From the NCBI GenBank assembly GCA_902494035.1, contig CABURV010000019.1, forward strand, positions 1 to 31,379: a DNA stretch of 31,379 bases, in the 5' to 3' direction. The first letter of the stretch is position 1. Every line of letters starts with the position of its first letter. The stretch comes from an uncultured Collinsella sp. GTDB lineage: Bacteria > Actinomycetota > Coriobacteriia > Coriobacteriales > Coriobacteriaceae. This document shows, piece after piece, positions 14,707 through 22,304 of this stretch. The translations under genes and the position numbers were made by a program. The notes beneath the pieces are model-generated. The model made no database searches. It was not told the origin of the DNA and saw only the letters and a program-made list of their open reading frames with translations.

Positions 14707-15750
14707 ATGGAAAAGCTCGATGTGGTGAATGCTGCGCTTGGCGCTCTGAAGGCCGGTAAGACGTGCGAGTTGGTGGTAGTTGCCGGCACGGCAGGGTCGT
14801 CACCGCGCGGTGTGGGCGCATGGATGGCCGTCTTTGCCGATGGCAGCCAGGCGGGCACCATCGGCGGCGGCAAGATTGAGCTCTTTGCGCTGGACGAGGC
14901 GCGCGAGCTCCTGAGCGCGGGTCAGTCGCGTCTGGTCCGCTACACCATGGGCGGCGAGAACTCCGATACCGGCATGATCTGCGGCGGAGCCATCTGCCTG
15001 TGCTACCTGCATCTGGATGCGACCCAGGCACCGTTGTTCCAGGAAATTGCCGACGTCTTGGCCTTTCGGCGCATCGGCGACTTCGTCATCGACTTTGAGC
15101 CGTTTGTCGTAAGCGCGCTCGAGGGCGATGTGGCCGAGTACCATGGCGAGGAATCGCGCCGCACCATTGCGGGCTGTCCCGGGCTTTCGCTGGTGGAGGA
15201 GGGGAGTAAGGTCACCTACACCAACGCGGCCTCCGAGATTCCCCCGGCGCACATCGAGACGCTCTGCCCCGAGGGCCTGACTTATATCTTTGGCTGCGGC
15301 CACGTGGGCGCTGCGACGGCGCGCGTGCTCACGGCGGCGGGCTTTGCCGTCGTGGCGTGCGATGACCGCCCCGGCACGCTGACCCCCGATTGGGTGCCCG
15401 GCGTCTACGACCGTCGTCTGGTCGACTACAAGAACCTGAGCGAGCTGTGTCCCATCGGCCCGCGCGACCTGGTGGTCGCCGCCACGGCGGGTCACAAGTC
15501 CGATATCGACGTGGTGATTCAGGCCATGCGCGCCAAGCCCGCCTATCTGGGCTGCTTAGGCTCGCGCCGCAAGACGGCCTTTGTGCGCGCCCGCCTGGAG
15601 CAGGAGGGCTTTACGCAGGAGCGGATCGACGAGCTGCACCTGCCGATCGGCGTTGCCATTCAGGCCGAGGACCCCGAGGAGATCGCCATCTCCATAGCCG
15701 CCGAGATGATCCACCTGCGCCGCACCAAGCTCGTCCCCCGCAAGCGCTAA
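14707..15750 (+). CDS. xdhC: XdhC/CoxI-family molybdenum cofactor insertion protein
   Basis: This 347-residue protein has two XdhC/CoxI halves. The N-terminal domain includes GTAGSSPRGVGAWMAVFADG and TIGGGKIE (residues about 25-60). The C-terminal half is a Rossmann fold starting YIFGCGHVGAATARVL (about residue 195) and continuing CDDRPGTL and CLGSRRKTAF. XdhC proteins bind the molybdenum cofactor, protect it during sulphuration (or, here perhaps, selenation) and hand it to xanthine dehydrogenase-type apoenzymes in the cytoplasm. The gene follows yqeB by 9 bp. It ends 17 bp before copy 2 of the 67-bp palindrome, which probably closes the transcript. The exact symbol (xdhC versus a selenium-specific paralogue) is uncertain. 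Confidence 0.85.
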   Translation: MEKLDVVNAALGALKAGKTCELVVVAGTAGSSPRGVGAWMAVFADGSQAGTIGGGKIELFALDEARELLSAGQSRLVRYTMGGENSDTGMICGGAICLCYLHLDATQAPLFQEIADVLAFRRIGDFVIDFEPFVVSALEGDVAEYHGEESRRTIAGCPGLSLVEEGSKVTYTNAASEIPPAHIETLCPEGLTYIFGCGHVGAATARVLTAAGFAVVACDDRPGTLTPDWVPGVYDRRLVDYKNLSELCPIGPRDLVVAATAGHKSDIDVVIQAMRAKPAYLGCLGSRRKTAFVRARLEQEGFTQERIDELHLPIGVAIQAEDPEEIAISIAAEMIHLRRTKLVPRKR

Positions 15751-15767
15751 TCGCATCCCCACCAATA

Positions 15768-15834
15768 AGTTGCGGTGAAATACGGATTGTTTAAGCCTGT
15801 TAGGCCGCCCAACAGTCCCTATTTCACCGCAACT
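15768..15834. repeat. 67-bp palindromic element, copy 2
   Basis: This has the same length and design as 12983-13049. The first 25 nt differ from copy 1 at one position and the last 24 nt at one position, while the centre differs freely but keeps a small GCCT-GTT-AGGC hairpin. TTTTT follows at 15837-15841, so it can act as the terminator of yqeB-xdhC. Confidence 0.88.
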
Positions 15835-15896
15835 GCTTTTTGGGGATCACTATGTGCGGGGGAGTTGTGGAGTTGTGCAGGCAGACGAGGTTTTTC

Positions 15897-15925
15897 TGGA
15901 AATACGCACCCAATGCGCGTATAGT
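15897..15925 (+). promoter_or_regulatory. Promoter of the rplE ribosomal operon
   Basis: TGGAAA (15897-15902) and TATAGT (15920-15925) are separated by exactly 17 bp, a good sigma-A-type promoter. It leaves a leader of about 130 nt before rplE at 16063. Together with the palindrome just upstream it shows that the ribosomal run starts here as its own unit. Confidence 0.65.
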
Positions 15926-16062
15926 ACCGATTGTTTTGTCGGCTCCTGCTGCGTCGAGTCCAAACCGCGAAATGCCATGAGCGGCGCGGATGCAGCCAGG
16001 AGGCACGAGGACAACCCATCGTGGCCACGCCCCGTGCTTAAAACCCCAAGAAGGAGTGAACA

Positions 16063-16620
16063 ATGGCAGAAGAGAAGTATGTGCCGCGTCTGAAGACCAA
16101 GTACAACAACGAGGTCAAGCAGCAGCTTCAGGACAAGTTCCAGTACGAGAACGTCATGATGATCCCCAAGTTTGAGAAGATCGTCGTGAACATGGGTGTC
16201 GGCGAGGCCGCTACCGATTCCAAGGCCATCGACGGTGCCGTGCGCGACCTGCGCGCCATCACCGGCCAGCAGCCGATGATCACCCGTGCCCGCAAGTCCA
16301 TCGCTACCTTCCGCCTGCGCGCTGGTATGCCGATCGGCTGCAAGGTTACCCTGCGTGGCGACCGTATGTGGGAGTTCTTCGATCGTCTGACCTCCGTCGC
16401 GATCCCCCGTATCCGCGACTTCCGCGGCATCTCCGCCAAGAGCTTCGACGGCCGTGGTAACTTCTCCATGGGCGTCACCGAGCAGCTCATCTTCCCCGAG
16501 ATCGACTTCGACTCCGTCGATCACCAGCGTGGTATGGACATCACTTTCGTGACCACCGCCAACACCGATGAGGAGGCCAAGGCCCTTCTGGACGCCTTCG
16601 GTTTCCCGTTCAAGAAATAG
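16063..16620 (+). CDS. rplE: 50S ribosomal protein L5
   Basis: This 185-residue L5 is part of the central protuberance of the large subunit and contacts 5S rRNA. Diagnostic segments are IVVNMGVGEA, ITGQQPMITRARKSIATFRLR, GMPIGCKVTLRG, IPRIRDFRGIS and GNFSMGVTEQLIFPEI. The ribosome site is AAGGAG before ATG 16063. In nearly all bacteria rplE follows rplX; here the gene before it is xdhC, with a terminator-like repeat and a promoter between. In E. coli, S8 represses the spc message near the rplE start; whether the leader here is controlled the same way cannot be judged. Confidence 0.97.
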   Translation: MAEEKYVPRLKTKYNNEVKQQLQDKFQYENVMMIPKFEKIVVNMGVGEAATDSKAIDGAVRDLRAITGQQPMITRARKSIATFRLRAGMPIGCKVTLRGDRMWEFFDRLTSVAIPRIRDFRGISAKSFDGRGNFSMGVTEQLIFPEIDFDSVDHQRGMDITFVTTANTDEEAKALLDAFGFPFKK

Positions 16621-16635
16621 GTTCACCTGCCCTAT

Positions 16636-16665
16636 AAGCGCCGTTCCCACAAGGGGGCGGCGCTT
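16636..16665 (+). other. Hairpin between rplE and rpsZ
   Basis: AAGCGCCG (16636-16643) pairs with CGGCGCTT (16658-16665), with further C/G pairing inside the loop. No T-run follows. It is likely an mRNA processing or expression-balancing structure. Confidence 0.45.
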
Positions 16666-16699
16666 GGGGCGAACAATACTCTATGTGAGGAGGATATAA

Positions 16700-16885
16700 G
16701 TGGCTAAGACATCGATGATCGTCAAGTGCAATCGCAAGCAGAAGTTCTCTACTCGTGAGTACACGCGCTGCCAGCGCTGCGGCCGTCCGCACTCTGTGTA
16801 CCGCAAGTTCGGCCTGTGCCGTGTCTGCTTCCGTGAGCTTGCACTCAAGGGCGAGCTTCCCGGCGTTAAGAAGGCCAGCTGGTAA
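16700..16885 (+). CDS. rpsZ: 30S ribosomal protein S14, zinc type
   Basis: This 61-residue S14 of the short zinc-binding type carries Cys24-x2-Cys27 and Cys40-x2-Cys43 (RCQRCGRPHS and GLCRVCFREL), which hold one zinc ion. It binds 16S rRNA in the head of the small subunit. The start is GTG 16700, set by GAGGAGG a few bases upstream. It is normally found between rplE and rpsH, as here. A 119-bp gap to rpsH is longer than most in the operon and contains no gene. Confidence 0.96.
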   Translation: MAKTSMIVKCNRKQKFSTREYTRCQRCGRPHSVYRKFGLCRVCFRELALKGELPGVKKASW

Positions 16886-17004
16886 GTCACTACCAGCGTT
16901 TCAAGCATCCGTTTGGAACAGGGAAAACGCGCTAAAAAGGCTTTGCCGTTAAGGGCGGTGAAGAACCAAGAGCACGTGTTCATCAAGAACGAAGGAGAAT
17001 CTGT

Positions 17005-17403
17005 ATGAACCTTACAGACCCGATCGCAGATATGCTTACGCGCATCCGTAACGCTAACTCTGTGAACAAGGCCACGGTCTCCATGCCGAGCAGCAAGAAG
17101 CTCGTCGAGATCGCTCGTGTTCTGCACGAGGAGGGCTACATCGAGGGCTACGATGTCGAGGACACCGTTCCCCAGAAGACTCTGCACATCACGCTTAAGT
17201 ATGGTCCCAAGAAGGCTAAGGTCATCAACGGCATCCGCCGCATTTCCAAGCCGGGCCTGCGTAAGTACACCGGCGTTGCCGACATGCCCCGCGTCCGCGG
17301 TGGCCTTGGTACCGCCATTATTTCCACCAGCCATGGCGTCATGACCGACCGCGATGCTCGCAAGCACAACGTCGGCGGCGAGATCATCGCTTACGTCTGG
17401 TAA
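17005..17403 (+). CDS. rpsH: 30S ribosomal protein S8
   Basis: This 132-residue S8 is a primary 16S rRNA-binding protein of the small-subunit platform. The sequence starts MNLTDPIADMLTRIRNA, with ISKPGLRKYT and the C-terminal GLGTAIISTSHGVMTDRDA block conserved in the family. GAAGGAG precedes ATG 17005. In E. coli, S8 is the translational repressor of the spc operon. It follows rpsZ and precedes rplF in the standard order. Nothing in the protein is unusual. Confidence 0.97.
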   Translation: MNLTDPIADMLTRIRNANSVNKATVSMPSSKKLVEIARVLHEEGYIEGYDVEDTVPQKTLHITLKYGPKKAKVINGIRRISKPGLRKYTGVADMPRVRGGLGTAIISTSHGVMTDRDARKHNVGGEIIAYVW

Positions 17404-17436
17404 TTCGCTCGGTAGGTAGAAGGAAAGGAGATCACC

Positions 17437-17973
17437 GTGTCTCGTATCGGTAATAAGCCTGTCCAGATTCCCGCCGGAGTCGAAGTGGCAGTCAACGGCA
17501 ACAACGTTGTCGTCAAGGGCCCCAAGGGCCAGCTCGAGCTCGATGTCTTTGAGAAGCTCGCTATCAACGTCGAGGACAATGTTCTCACCGTTTCCCGTCC
17601 CGACGACGAGCGTGAGACCCGTGCCCGCCACGGCCTCACCCGCGCCCTCATCCACAACATGGTTGTTGGCGTTTCCGAGGGCTTCGAGAAGAAGCTCGAG
17701 CTCGCCGGCGTCGGTTACCGCGTGCAGCAGAAGGGCAAGAACCTCGAGTTCTCCCTGGGCTTCTCGCACCCCGTGATCGTCGAGGCTCCCGAGGGCATCA
17801 CCTTCGAGGTTCCCGACAACACCCACGTGAACGTCAAGGGTATCAACAAGCAGCAGGTCGGTCAGATCGCCGCTGAGATCCGCGGCCATCGTCCTCCCGA
17901 GCCTTACAAGGGCAAGGGTATCCACTACGTTGGCGAGCACATCCGCCGCAAGCTGGGTAAGGCCGCCAAGTAG
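17437..17973 (+). CDS. rplF: 50S ribosomal protein L6
   Basis: This 178-residue L6 binds 23S rRNA near the factor-binding site. The family pattern is clear: MSRIGNKPVQIPAGVEV at the start, VKGPKGQLEL, and GKGIHYVGEHIRRKLGK at the C-terminus. The start is GTG 17437 after AGGAAAGGAG. It is followed by a 75-bp gap containing a perfect 8-bp hairpin before rplR. Confidence 0.97.
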   Translation: MSRIGNKPVQIPAGVEVAVNGNNVVVKGPKGQLELDVFEKLAINVEDNVLTVSRPDDERETRARHGLTRALIHNMVVGVSEGFEKKLELAGVGYRVQQKGKNLEFSLGFSHPVIVEAPEGITFEVPDNTHVNVKGINKQQVGQIAAEIRGHRPPEPYKGKGIHYVGEHIRRKLGKAAK

Positions 17974-17998
17974 TCGTAACCGACTCACTCGCATAAGA

Positions 17999-18020
17999 CC
18001 AGCACCCCGTCAGGTGCTGG
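17999..18020 (+). other. Perfect 8-bp hairpin between rplF and rplR
   Basis: CCAGCACC (17999-18006) and GGTGCTGG (18013-18020) form a perfect stem with a CCGTCA loop. A T-stretch (CTTTTT) comes only 11 nt later, so termination is unlikely to be efficient. It may modulate read-through in the operon. Confidence 0.5.
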
Positions 18021-18048
18021 CAAGATCAACCTTTTTAGGAGTTTACGT

Positions 18049-18417
18049 ATGAACAAGCATAAGGCGAAGCTGGAAGGCCTCAAGCGTCGTCAGCGTCGTG
18101 TTCGCGGCAAGGTCTCGGGTACCTCCGAGCGTCCGCGTCTTCGCGTGACCCGTACTAACGCCAACATCTATGCCCAGATCATCGACGACAGCAAGGGCTC
18201 CAGCCTGACGCTCGTCTCTGCCTCGACCCTCGAGGCCGAGTTCAAGGGCACCCACACCTCGAACAAGGAGGCTGCGGAGAAGGTCGGTCAGCTCGTTGGC
18301 AAGCGCGCCATCGAGGCCGGCATCACCAAGGTCGCCTTCGATCGCGGTGGCCGTATCTACCATGGCCGCGTCAAGGCCCTCGCCGACGGTGCTCGTGCCG
18401 CCGGTCTCGAGTTCTAG
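18049..18417 (+). CDS. rplR: 50S ribosomal protein L18
   Basis: This 122-residue L18 joins 5S rRNA to the large subunit together with L5. It is recognised by the basic N-terminus (MNKHKAKLEGLKRRQRRVR), RPRLRVTRTNANIYAQIIDD, and the C-terminal FDRGGRIYHGRVKALADGAR. AGGAG precedes ATG 18049. rpsE starts 14 bp after the stop, with the ribosome site overlapping the rplR stop (TAGGAGG). Confidence 0.97.
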   Translation: MNKHKAKLEGLKRRQRRVRGKVSGTSERPRLRVTRTNANIYAQIIDDSKGSSLTLVSASTLEAEFKGTHTSNKEAAEKVGQLVGKRAIEAGITKVAFDRGGRIYHGRVKALADGARAAGLEF

Positions 18418-18431
18418 GAGGTATGTAGCAC

Positions 18432-18956
18432 ATGGCTCGTAATCAGAAGCAGCAGCGCGAGGCCTCCGAGTTCGAGGAGCGCGTCGTTTACATCAACCGC
18501 GTGTCGAAGACCGTCAAGGGTGGTCGTCGCATGAGCCTCGTCGCTCTCGTCGTCGTTGGCGACGGCAAGGGCAACGTCGGCGTTGGCATGGGCAAGTCCG
18601 CTGAGGTGCCCATGGCCATCTCCAAGGCATCTCTCGATGCCAAGAAGAACATGTTCCACGTGCCGGTGACCGAGCAGGGCACCATCCCGCACGAGGTTCT
18701 CGGCCACTTTGGTGCCGGCCGCATCATCATCAAGCCCGCTGTCGAGGGTACCGGCGTTATCGCCGGCGGCGCTGTGCGTCCCCTCTTTGAGCTTGCTGGC
18801 ATCAAGAACGTCCTGTCCAAGTCCCTCGGTACCGACAACGGCCTCAACATCATCAAGGCTGCCGTCGAGGGCCTCAAGGAGCTCTCCAGCCCTGAGGACG
18901 TCGCGGCTCGCCGTGGCCTGACGGTCTCCGAGATGTTCGTCGGTAAGGAGAACTAA
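18432..18956 (+). CDS. rpsE: 30S ribosomal protein S5
   Basis: This 174-residue S5 shapes the mRNA entry path and decoding accuracy. Family blocks are EERVVYINRVSKTVKGGRR (double-stranded-RNA-binding-like N-domain), GNVGVGMGKSAEVPMAI, PHEVLGHFGAGRIIIKPA and GTGVIAGGAVRPLFELAG. The Ser and Gly residues at positions known for spectinomycin resistance mutations lie in the VKGGRR loop region and look normal. The rpmD start is 2 bp after the stop, so the two are translationally coupled. Confidence 0.97.
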   Translation: MARNQKQQREASEFEERVVYINRVSKTVKGGRRMSLVALVVVGDGKGNVGVGMGKSAEVPMAISKASLDAKKNMFHVPVTEQGTIPHEVLGHFGAGRIIIKPAVEGTGVIAGGAVRPLFELAGIKNVLSKSLGTDNGLNIIKAAVEGLKELSSPEDVAARRGLTVSEMFVGKEN

Positions 18957-18958
18957 GC

Positions 18959-19141
18959 ATGGCTGACACCATCAAGATCAAGCAGGTCCGCAGCACCAAC
19001 GGTTGCAAGCAGGACCAGGTCCGTACTGTCCGTGCCCTCGGTCTCCACAGGATCCGCGAGGTTCGCGAGATTGCTGACAACGAGTCCGTCCGCGGCATGA
19101 TCTTCAAGGTCAAGCACCTTGTCGAGATTGTAGAGGAGTAG
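18959..19141 (+). CDS. rpmD: 50S ribosomal protein L30
   Basis: This 60-residue L30 shows the usual IKIKQVRSTNGCKQDQVRTVRALGL core and the C-terminal GMIFKVKHLVEIVE. ATG 18959 is 2 bp past the rpsE stop, and the ribosome site GTAAGGAG lies inside rpsE. The rplO start follows after 3 bp. L30 is missing in some bacterial lineages but is present in its standard place here. Confidence 0.96.
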   Translation: MADTIKIKQVRSTNGCKQDQVRTVRALGLHRIREVREIADNESVRGMIFKVKHLVEIVEE

Positions 19142-19144
19142 CAA

Positions 19145-19594
19145 ATGCAGCTTCACGATCTTACTCCCGCGCCCGGTTCCACCAAGAACCGCAAGCGCGT
19201 CGGCCGTGGCAATTCTTCGGGTCACGGCACCACTTCTGGCCGCGGTCAGAAGGGCCAGGGTTCCCGCTCTGGCGGCACCAAGGGTGCCGGCTTCGAGGGT
19301 GGCCAGACTCCGCTGGCTATGCGCCTGCCCAAGCTTCCGGGCTTCCGTAACCCCCGTCGTATCGAGTACACCGCTGTTAACGTTGAGCGTCTCGAGCGTA
19401 AGTTCGAGGACGGCGCTGTGATCGACGGTGCCGCTCTTAAGGCCGCTCGCATCACCAAGAGCGAGTTCGAGCCCGTCAAGGTGCTCGGCAATGGTGAGCT
19501 CACCAAGAAGTTCACGGTCAAGGTCGACAAGGTCAGCGCTTCTGCGCAGGCCAAGATCGAGGCCGCCGGCGGAAAGGTCGAGCTGCCGTGCTAA
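19145..19594 (+). CDS. rplO: 50S ribosomal protein L15
   Basis: This 149-residue L15 has the Gly/Arg-rich extension GRGNSSGHGTTSGRGQKGQ near the N-terminus that threads into 23S rRNA, followed by FEGGQTPLAMRLPKLPGF. The C-terminal half is the globular L15 domain. Its last 7 bases overlap the start of secY. It completes the spc-type order rpsE-rpmD-rplO-secY. Confidence 0.97.
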   Translation: MQLHDLTPAPGSTKNRKRVGRGNSSGHGTTSGRGQKGQGSRSGGTKGAGFEGGQTPLAMRLPKLPGFRNPRRIEYTAVNVERLERKFEDGAVIDGAALKAARITKSEFEPVKVLGNGELTKKFTVKVDKVSASAQAKIEAAGGKVELPC

Positions 19595-20874
19595 ATGGTC
19601 TTAAGAATGCTTTCCGCATCAAAGAATTGCGCGAAAAGATTCTTTTTACCATAGCTATGCTCGTCGTGTACCGCATTGGTGCGCACGTTCCTGTGCCCGG
19701 CATTCCCTTCCAGGGGATGCTGGGCCTTTTCTCGACCGATAACAATTCGGTCGCCGCAGGTGCTATGGCCCTCCTGAATCTTTTCTCTGGCGGCGCGTTG
19801 AGCTATGTGTCGGTGTTTTCGCTGGGCATCATGCCTTACATCACCAGCTCGATCATCCTCCAGATGCTCCAGGCCGTTGTGCCTTCCCTGCATGAGCTTG
19901 CCCGCGAGGGCGAGGTCGGTCAGACCAAGATTACGCAGTATTCGCGTTACCTCACCCTTGCTCTGGCAATCCTCAACTCCGTGGGTTACCTCTTCCTCTT
20001 TAAGAGCTTCGGCATCAGCTTCAATGGCGCCGGCGCTCCCGAGATCATCTTCGACCTCATGATCGTCGGCACGCTCACTGCGGGCGCCATGCTGATCATG
20101 TGGATTGGTGAGCTCATCACACAGCGCGGTATCGGCAATGGCATGTCGCTGATCATCTTTGCGAACATCATGGCCGGTCTGCCGCAGGCTATCTTCTCCA
20201 GCACCGAGGGCAATGCCGGTGGCATCATCACCATGGTGATCATCTGCGCCATCATCCTGCTGGTTATCCCGCTGATTGTTTTCCTTGAGCGCGGCCAGCG
20301 CCGCATCCCGGTCTCCTACGCTAAGCGCGTCGTGGGCCGTCGCATGATGGGTGGTCAGACCACCTACCTGCCCATCAAGGTCAACACCGCGGGTGTCGTG
20401 CCAATCATCTTCGCTTCGGCGCTGCTGTACTTCCCGGCTCAGATTGCCGTGTTCTTCCCCGGCATCGGCTGGATTCAGGCAGTTGCCTCTGCGCTTTCGC
20501 GCGGCTGGCTCAACTGGGTGCTTAACGTTGTCCTCATCGTGTTTTTCGCGTACTTCTACACCTCCATGGTGTTCAACCCCGATGACACGGCCGACAACCT
20601 TAAGAAGCAGGGCGGCTTTATTCCGGGCGTGCGTCCGGGTAGGGCTACCGCGGCCTACATCAAGAACGCGCTCAACAAGATTACGCTTCCCAGCGCTGTC
20701 TTTTTGGCGCTCATCGCCATCGTGCCTTCGATCATCTTCTCCTTTACGGGTAACCAGCTGATCCAGGCATTTGGCGGCACGTCCATCCTCATCATGGTCG
20801 GCGTCGTGCTCGACACGGTCGATAAGCTCGAAGGCCAGATCAAGATGTATGATTACGATGGATTCTTTAAATAG
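19588..20874 (+). CDS. secY: Preprotein translocase subunit SecY
   Basis: This 428-residue channel subunit of the Sec translocon has ten predicted membrane helices. Hallmarks are the N-terminal MLNGLKNAFRIKELREKILFT (first 20 residues conserved), RIGAHVPVPGIP, the plug-region GGALSYVSVFSLGIMPYI and the RRIPVSYAKR cytoplasmic loop that meets SecA and ribosomes. The start is GTG 19588, overlapping the rplO stop by 7 bp. An ATG at 19595 is out of frame. GGAAAGG inside rplO serves as ribosome site, implying translational coupling. adk follows after 18 bp. Confidence 0.96.
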   Translation: MLNGLKNAFRIKELREKILFTIAMLVVYRIGAHVPVPGIPFQGMLGLFSTDNNSVAAGAMALLNLFSGGALSYVSVFSLGIMPYITSSIILQMLQAVVPSLHELAREGEVGQTKITQYSRYLTLALAILNSVGYLFLFKSFGISFNGAGAPEIIFDLMIVGTLTAGAMLIMWIGELITQRGIGNGMSLIIFANIMAGLPQAIFSSTEGNAGGIITMVIICAIILLVIPLIVFLERGQRRIPVSYAKRVVGRRMMGGQTTYLPIKVNTAGVVPIIFASALLYFPAQIAVFFPGIGWIQAVASALSRGWLNWVLNVVLIVFFAYFYTSMVFNPDDTADNLKKQGGFIPGVRPGRATAAYIKNALNKITLPSAVFLALIAIVPSIIFSFTGNQLIQAFGGTSILIMVGVVLDTVDKLEGQIKMYDYDGFFK

Positions 20875-20892
20875 GCTAGAGGAGGATTGCTC

Positions 20893-21519
20893 ATGAACCT
20901 CGTATTGCTCGGAGCTCCGGGTGCCGGTAAGGGTACCGTCGCACAGGAGCTCGTCGCCGAGTTTGGCGTCGCTCACATTTCCACGGGCGACCTGCTGCGT
21001 GCTGCCGTCAAGGGTGGCACCGAGCTTGGTATTCAGGCTAAGAAGTACATGGACGCTGGCGAGCTCGTTCCCGATCAGCTCGTGATCGACCTTGTCAAGG
21101 AGCGCCTTGCCGCCGATGACGCCCAGCAGGGCTTCATCCTCGACGGCTTCCCGCGCAACACCGCCCAGGCCGTGACGCTCGATTCCGAGCTCTCCGCCAT
21201 GGGTCGCGAGATCGACTGCGCCCTTCTGGTCGATGTGGCCCCCGAGGTCATTATCGATCGTCTGTCTTCGCGTCGCACCTGCCGCGCCTGCGGTTACACC
21301 GGCACCGCTGCCGATGCTACCTGCCCCAAGTGTGGCGGCGAGATGTATCAGCGCGACGACGACAAGCCCGAGACCATCAAGAACCGTCTCGACGTCTACG
21401 AGAAGTCCACGAGCCCGCTCGTCGACTACTATCGTGGCCAGGGTCTGCTCAAGTCGGTCAACGGTGACCAGGCTCGCGAGACCGTGTACGGGGATGTCAA
21501 AGAGGCTCTCGGTCTATGA
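20893..21519 (+). CDS. adk: Adenylate kinase
   Basis: This 208-residue enzyme equilibrates ATP and AMP with two ADP. The P-loop is GAPGAGKGT at residues 7-15. The DGFPRN motif and the AMP-binding part are present. The LID domain carries a four-cysteine zinc site (CRACGYTG and CPKCGG), typical of Gram-positive-type adenylate kinases. ATG 20893 is chosen over TTG 20887 because AGAGGAGGA sits 7 bp upstream of it. The stop overlaps the map start (ATGA), so the two are coupled. The secY-adk-map order is the usual one. Confidence 0.96.
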   Translation: MNLVLLGAPGAGKGTVAQELVAEFGVAHISTGDLLRAAVKGGTELGIQAKKYMDAGELVPDQLVIDLVKERLAADDAQQGFILDGFPRNTAQAVTLDSELSAMGREIDCALLVDVAPEVIIDRLSSRRTCRACGYTGTAADATCPKCGGEMYQRDDDKPETIKNRLDVYEKSTSPLVDYYRGQGLLKSVNGDQARETVYGDVKEALGL

Positions 21520-22304
21520 TCAAGATTAAGTCTGCAACGCAAATCGAGCAGATGAAGAAGGCAGGAGCGCTATCTAAGATGGCGCTCCGCCACGTTGGAG
21601 CCATGGTGCGCCCCGGCGTTTCGACTTTTGAGCTCGATCAGCTCGCGGAGCAGATTATCCGCATGCATGGTGGCATCCCAGCCTTTAAGGGTTACGGCGG
21701 GTTTCCCGGAACCATTTGCGCATCGATTAACGATGCCGTGGTACACGGTATTCCCAACCCCGACATGATCCTGCGCGATGGCGATATCATCTCCATCGAT
21801 ACGGGAGCCGTTGTCGACGGTTGGGTCGGCGATAACGCTTGGACGTTTTTCGTCGGCACCCCCACGCCCGAAGCCAAGGCTTTGTGCGAGATCACGCGCG
21901 ATTGCCTTAAGGCTGCCATCGAGCAGGCTGTTCCCGGTAACCATATCGGGGACGTCGGTTATGCCGTTCAGTCCCTCGCCGAGTCTCACGGTTACGGCGT
22001 GCTTCGCGATTATGTGGGCCATGGCATTGGCCGCGTGATGCACGAGGACCCCAACGTTCCTAACTATGGAAAGAAGGGGAGGGGCGTTCGCCTCCAGGCC
22101 GGCATGGTCATTGCCATCGAGCCGATGGTTACGATGGGTTCCAACCATGTGAGCACGGGCTCCGACGGTTGGATCGTCACGACCAACGACCACCTGCCCG
22201 CCGCGCACTACGAGAACACCGTCGCCATTACCAATGACGGCCCGGTGATTCTCACCACGGATGCGCAAGGTGCTTGGTGCTCCTTGCAAGGCGGTGAAAT
22301 GTAA
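21516..22304 (+). CDS. map: Methionine aminopeptidase, type I
   Basis: This 262-residue enzyme removes the initiator methionine. All metal ligands of the pita-bread fold are seen: Asp95 and Asp106 (SIDTGAVVDGWVGDNAW), His169 (YVGHGIGRVMHE), Glu202 (IAIEPM) and Glu233 (HYENTVAI). His78 (VVHGIP) matches the conserved substrate-contacting His. The start overlaps adk by 4 bp. The last codons (GGEM and stop) lie within the left arm of a 129-bp palindrome that begins at 22296, so the extreme C-terminus may have been shaped by that element. Confidence 0.95.
   Translation: MIKIKSATQIEQMKKAGALSKMALRHVGAMVRPGVSTFELDQLAEQIIRMHGGIPAFKGYGGFPGTICASINDAVVHGIPNPDMILRDGDIISIDTGAVVDGWVGDNAWTFFVGTPTPEAKALCEITRDCLKAAIEQAVPGNHIGDVGYAVQSLAESHGYGVLRDYVGHGIGRVMHEDPNVPNYGKKGRGVRLQAGMVIAIEPMVTMGSNHVSTGSDGWIVTTNDHLPAAHYENTVAITNDGPVILTTDAQGAWCSLQGGEM

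Noticed and set aside
16681..17994. 437-codon antisense frame over rpsZ-rpsH-rplF
   Set aside because: It spans three certain ribosomal protein genes and is explained by codon bias.
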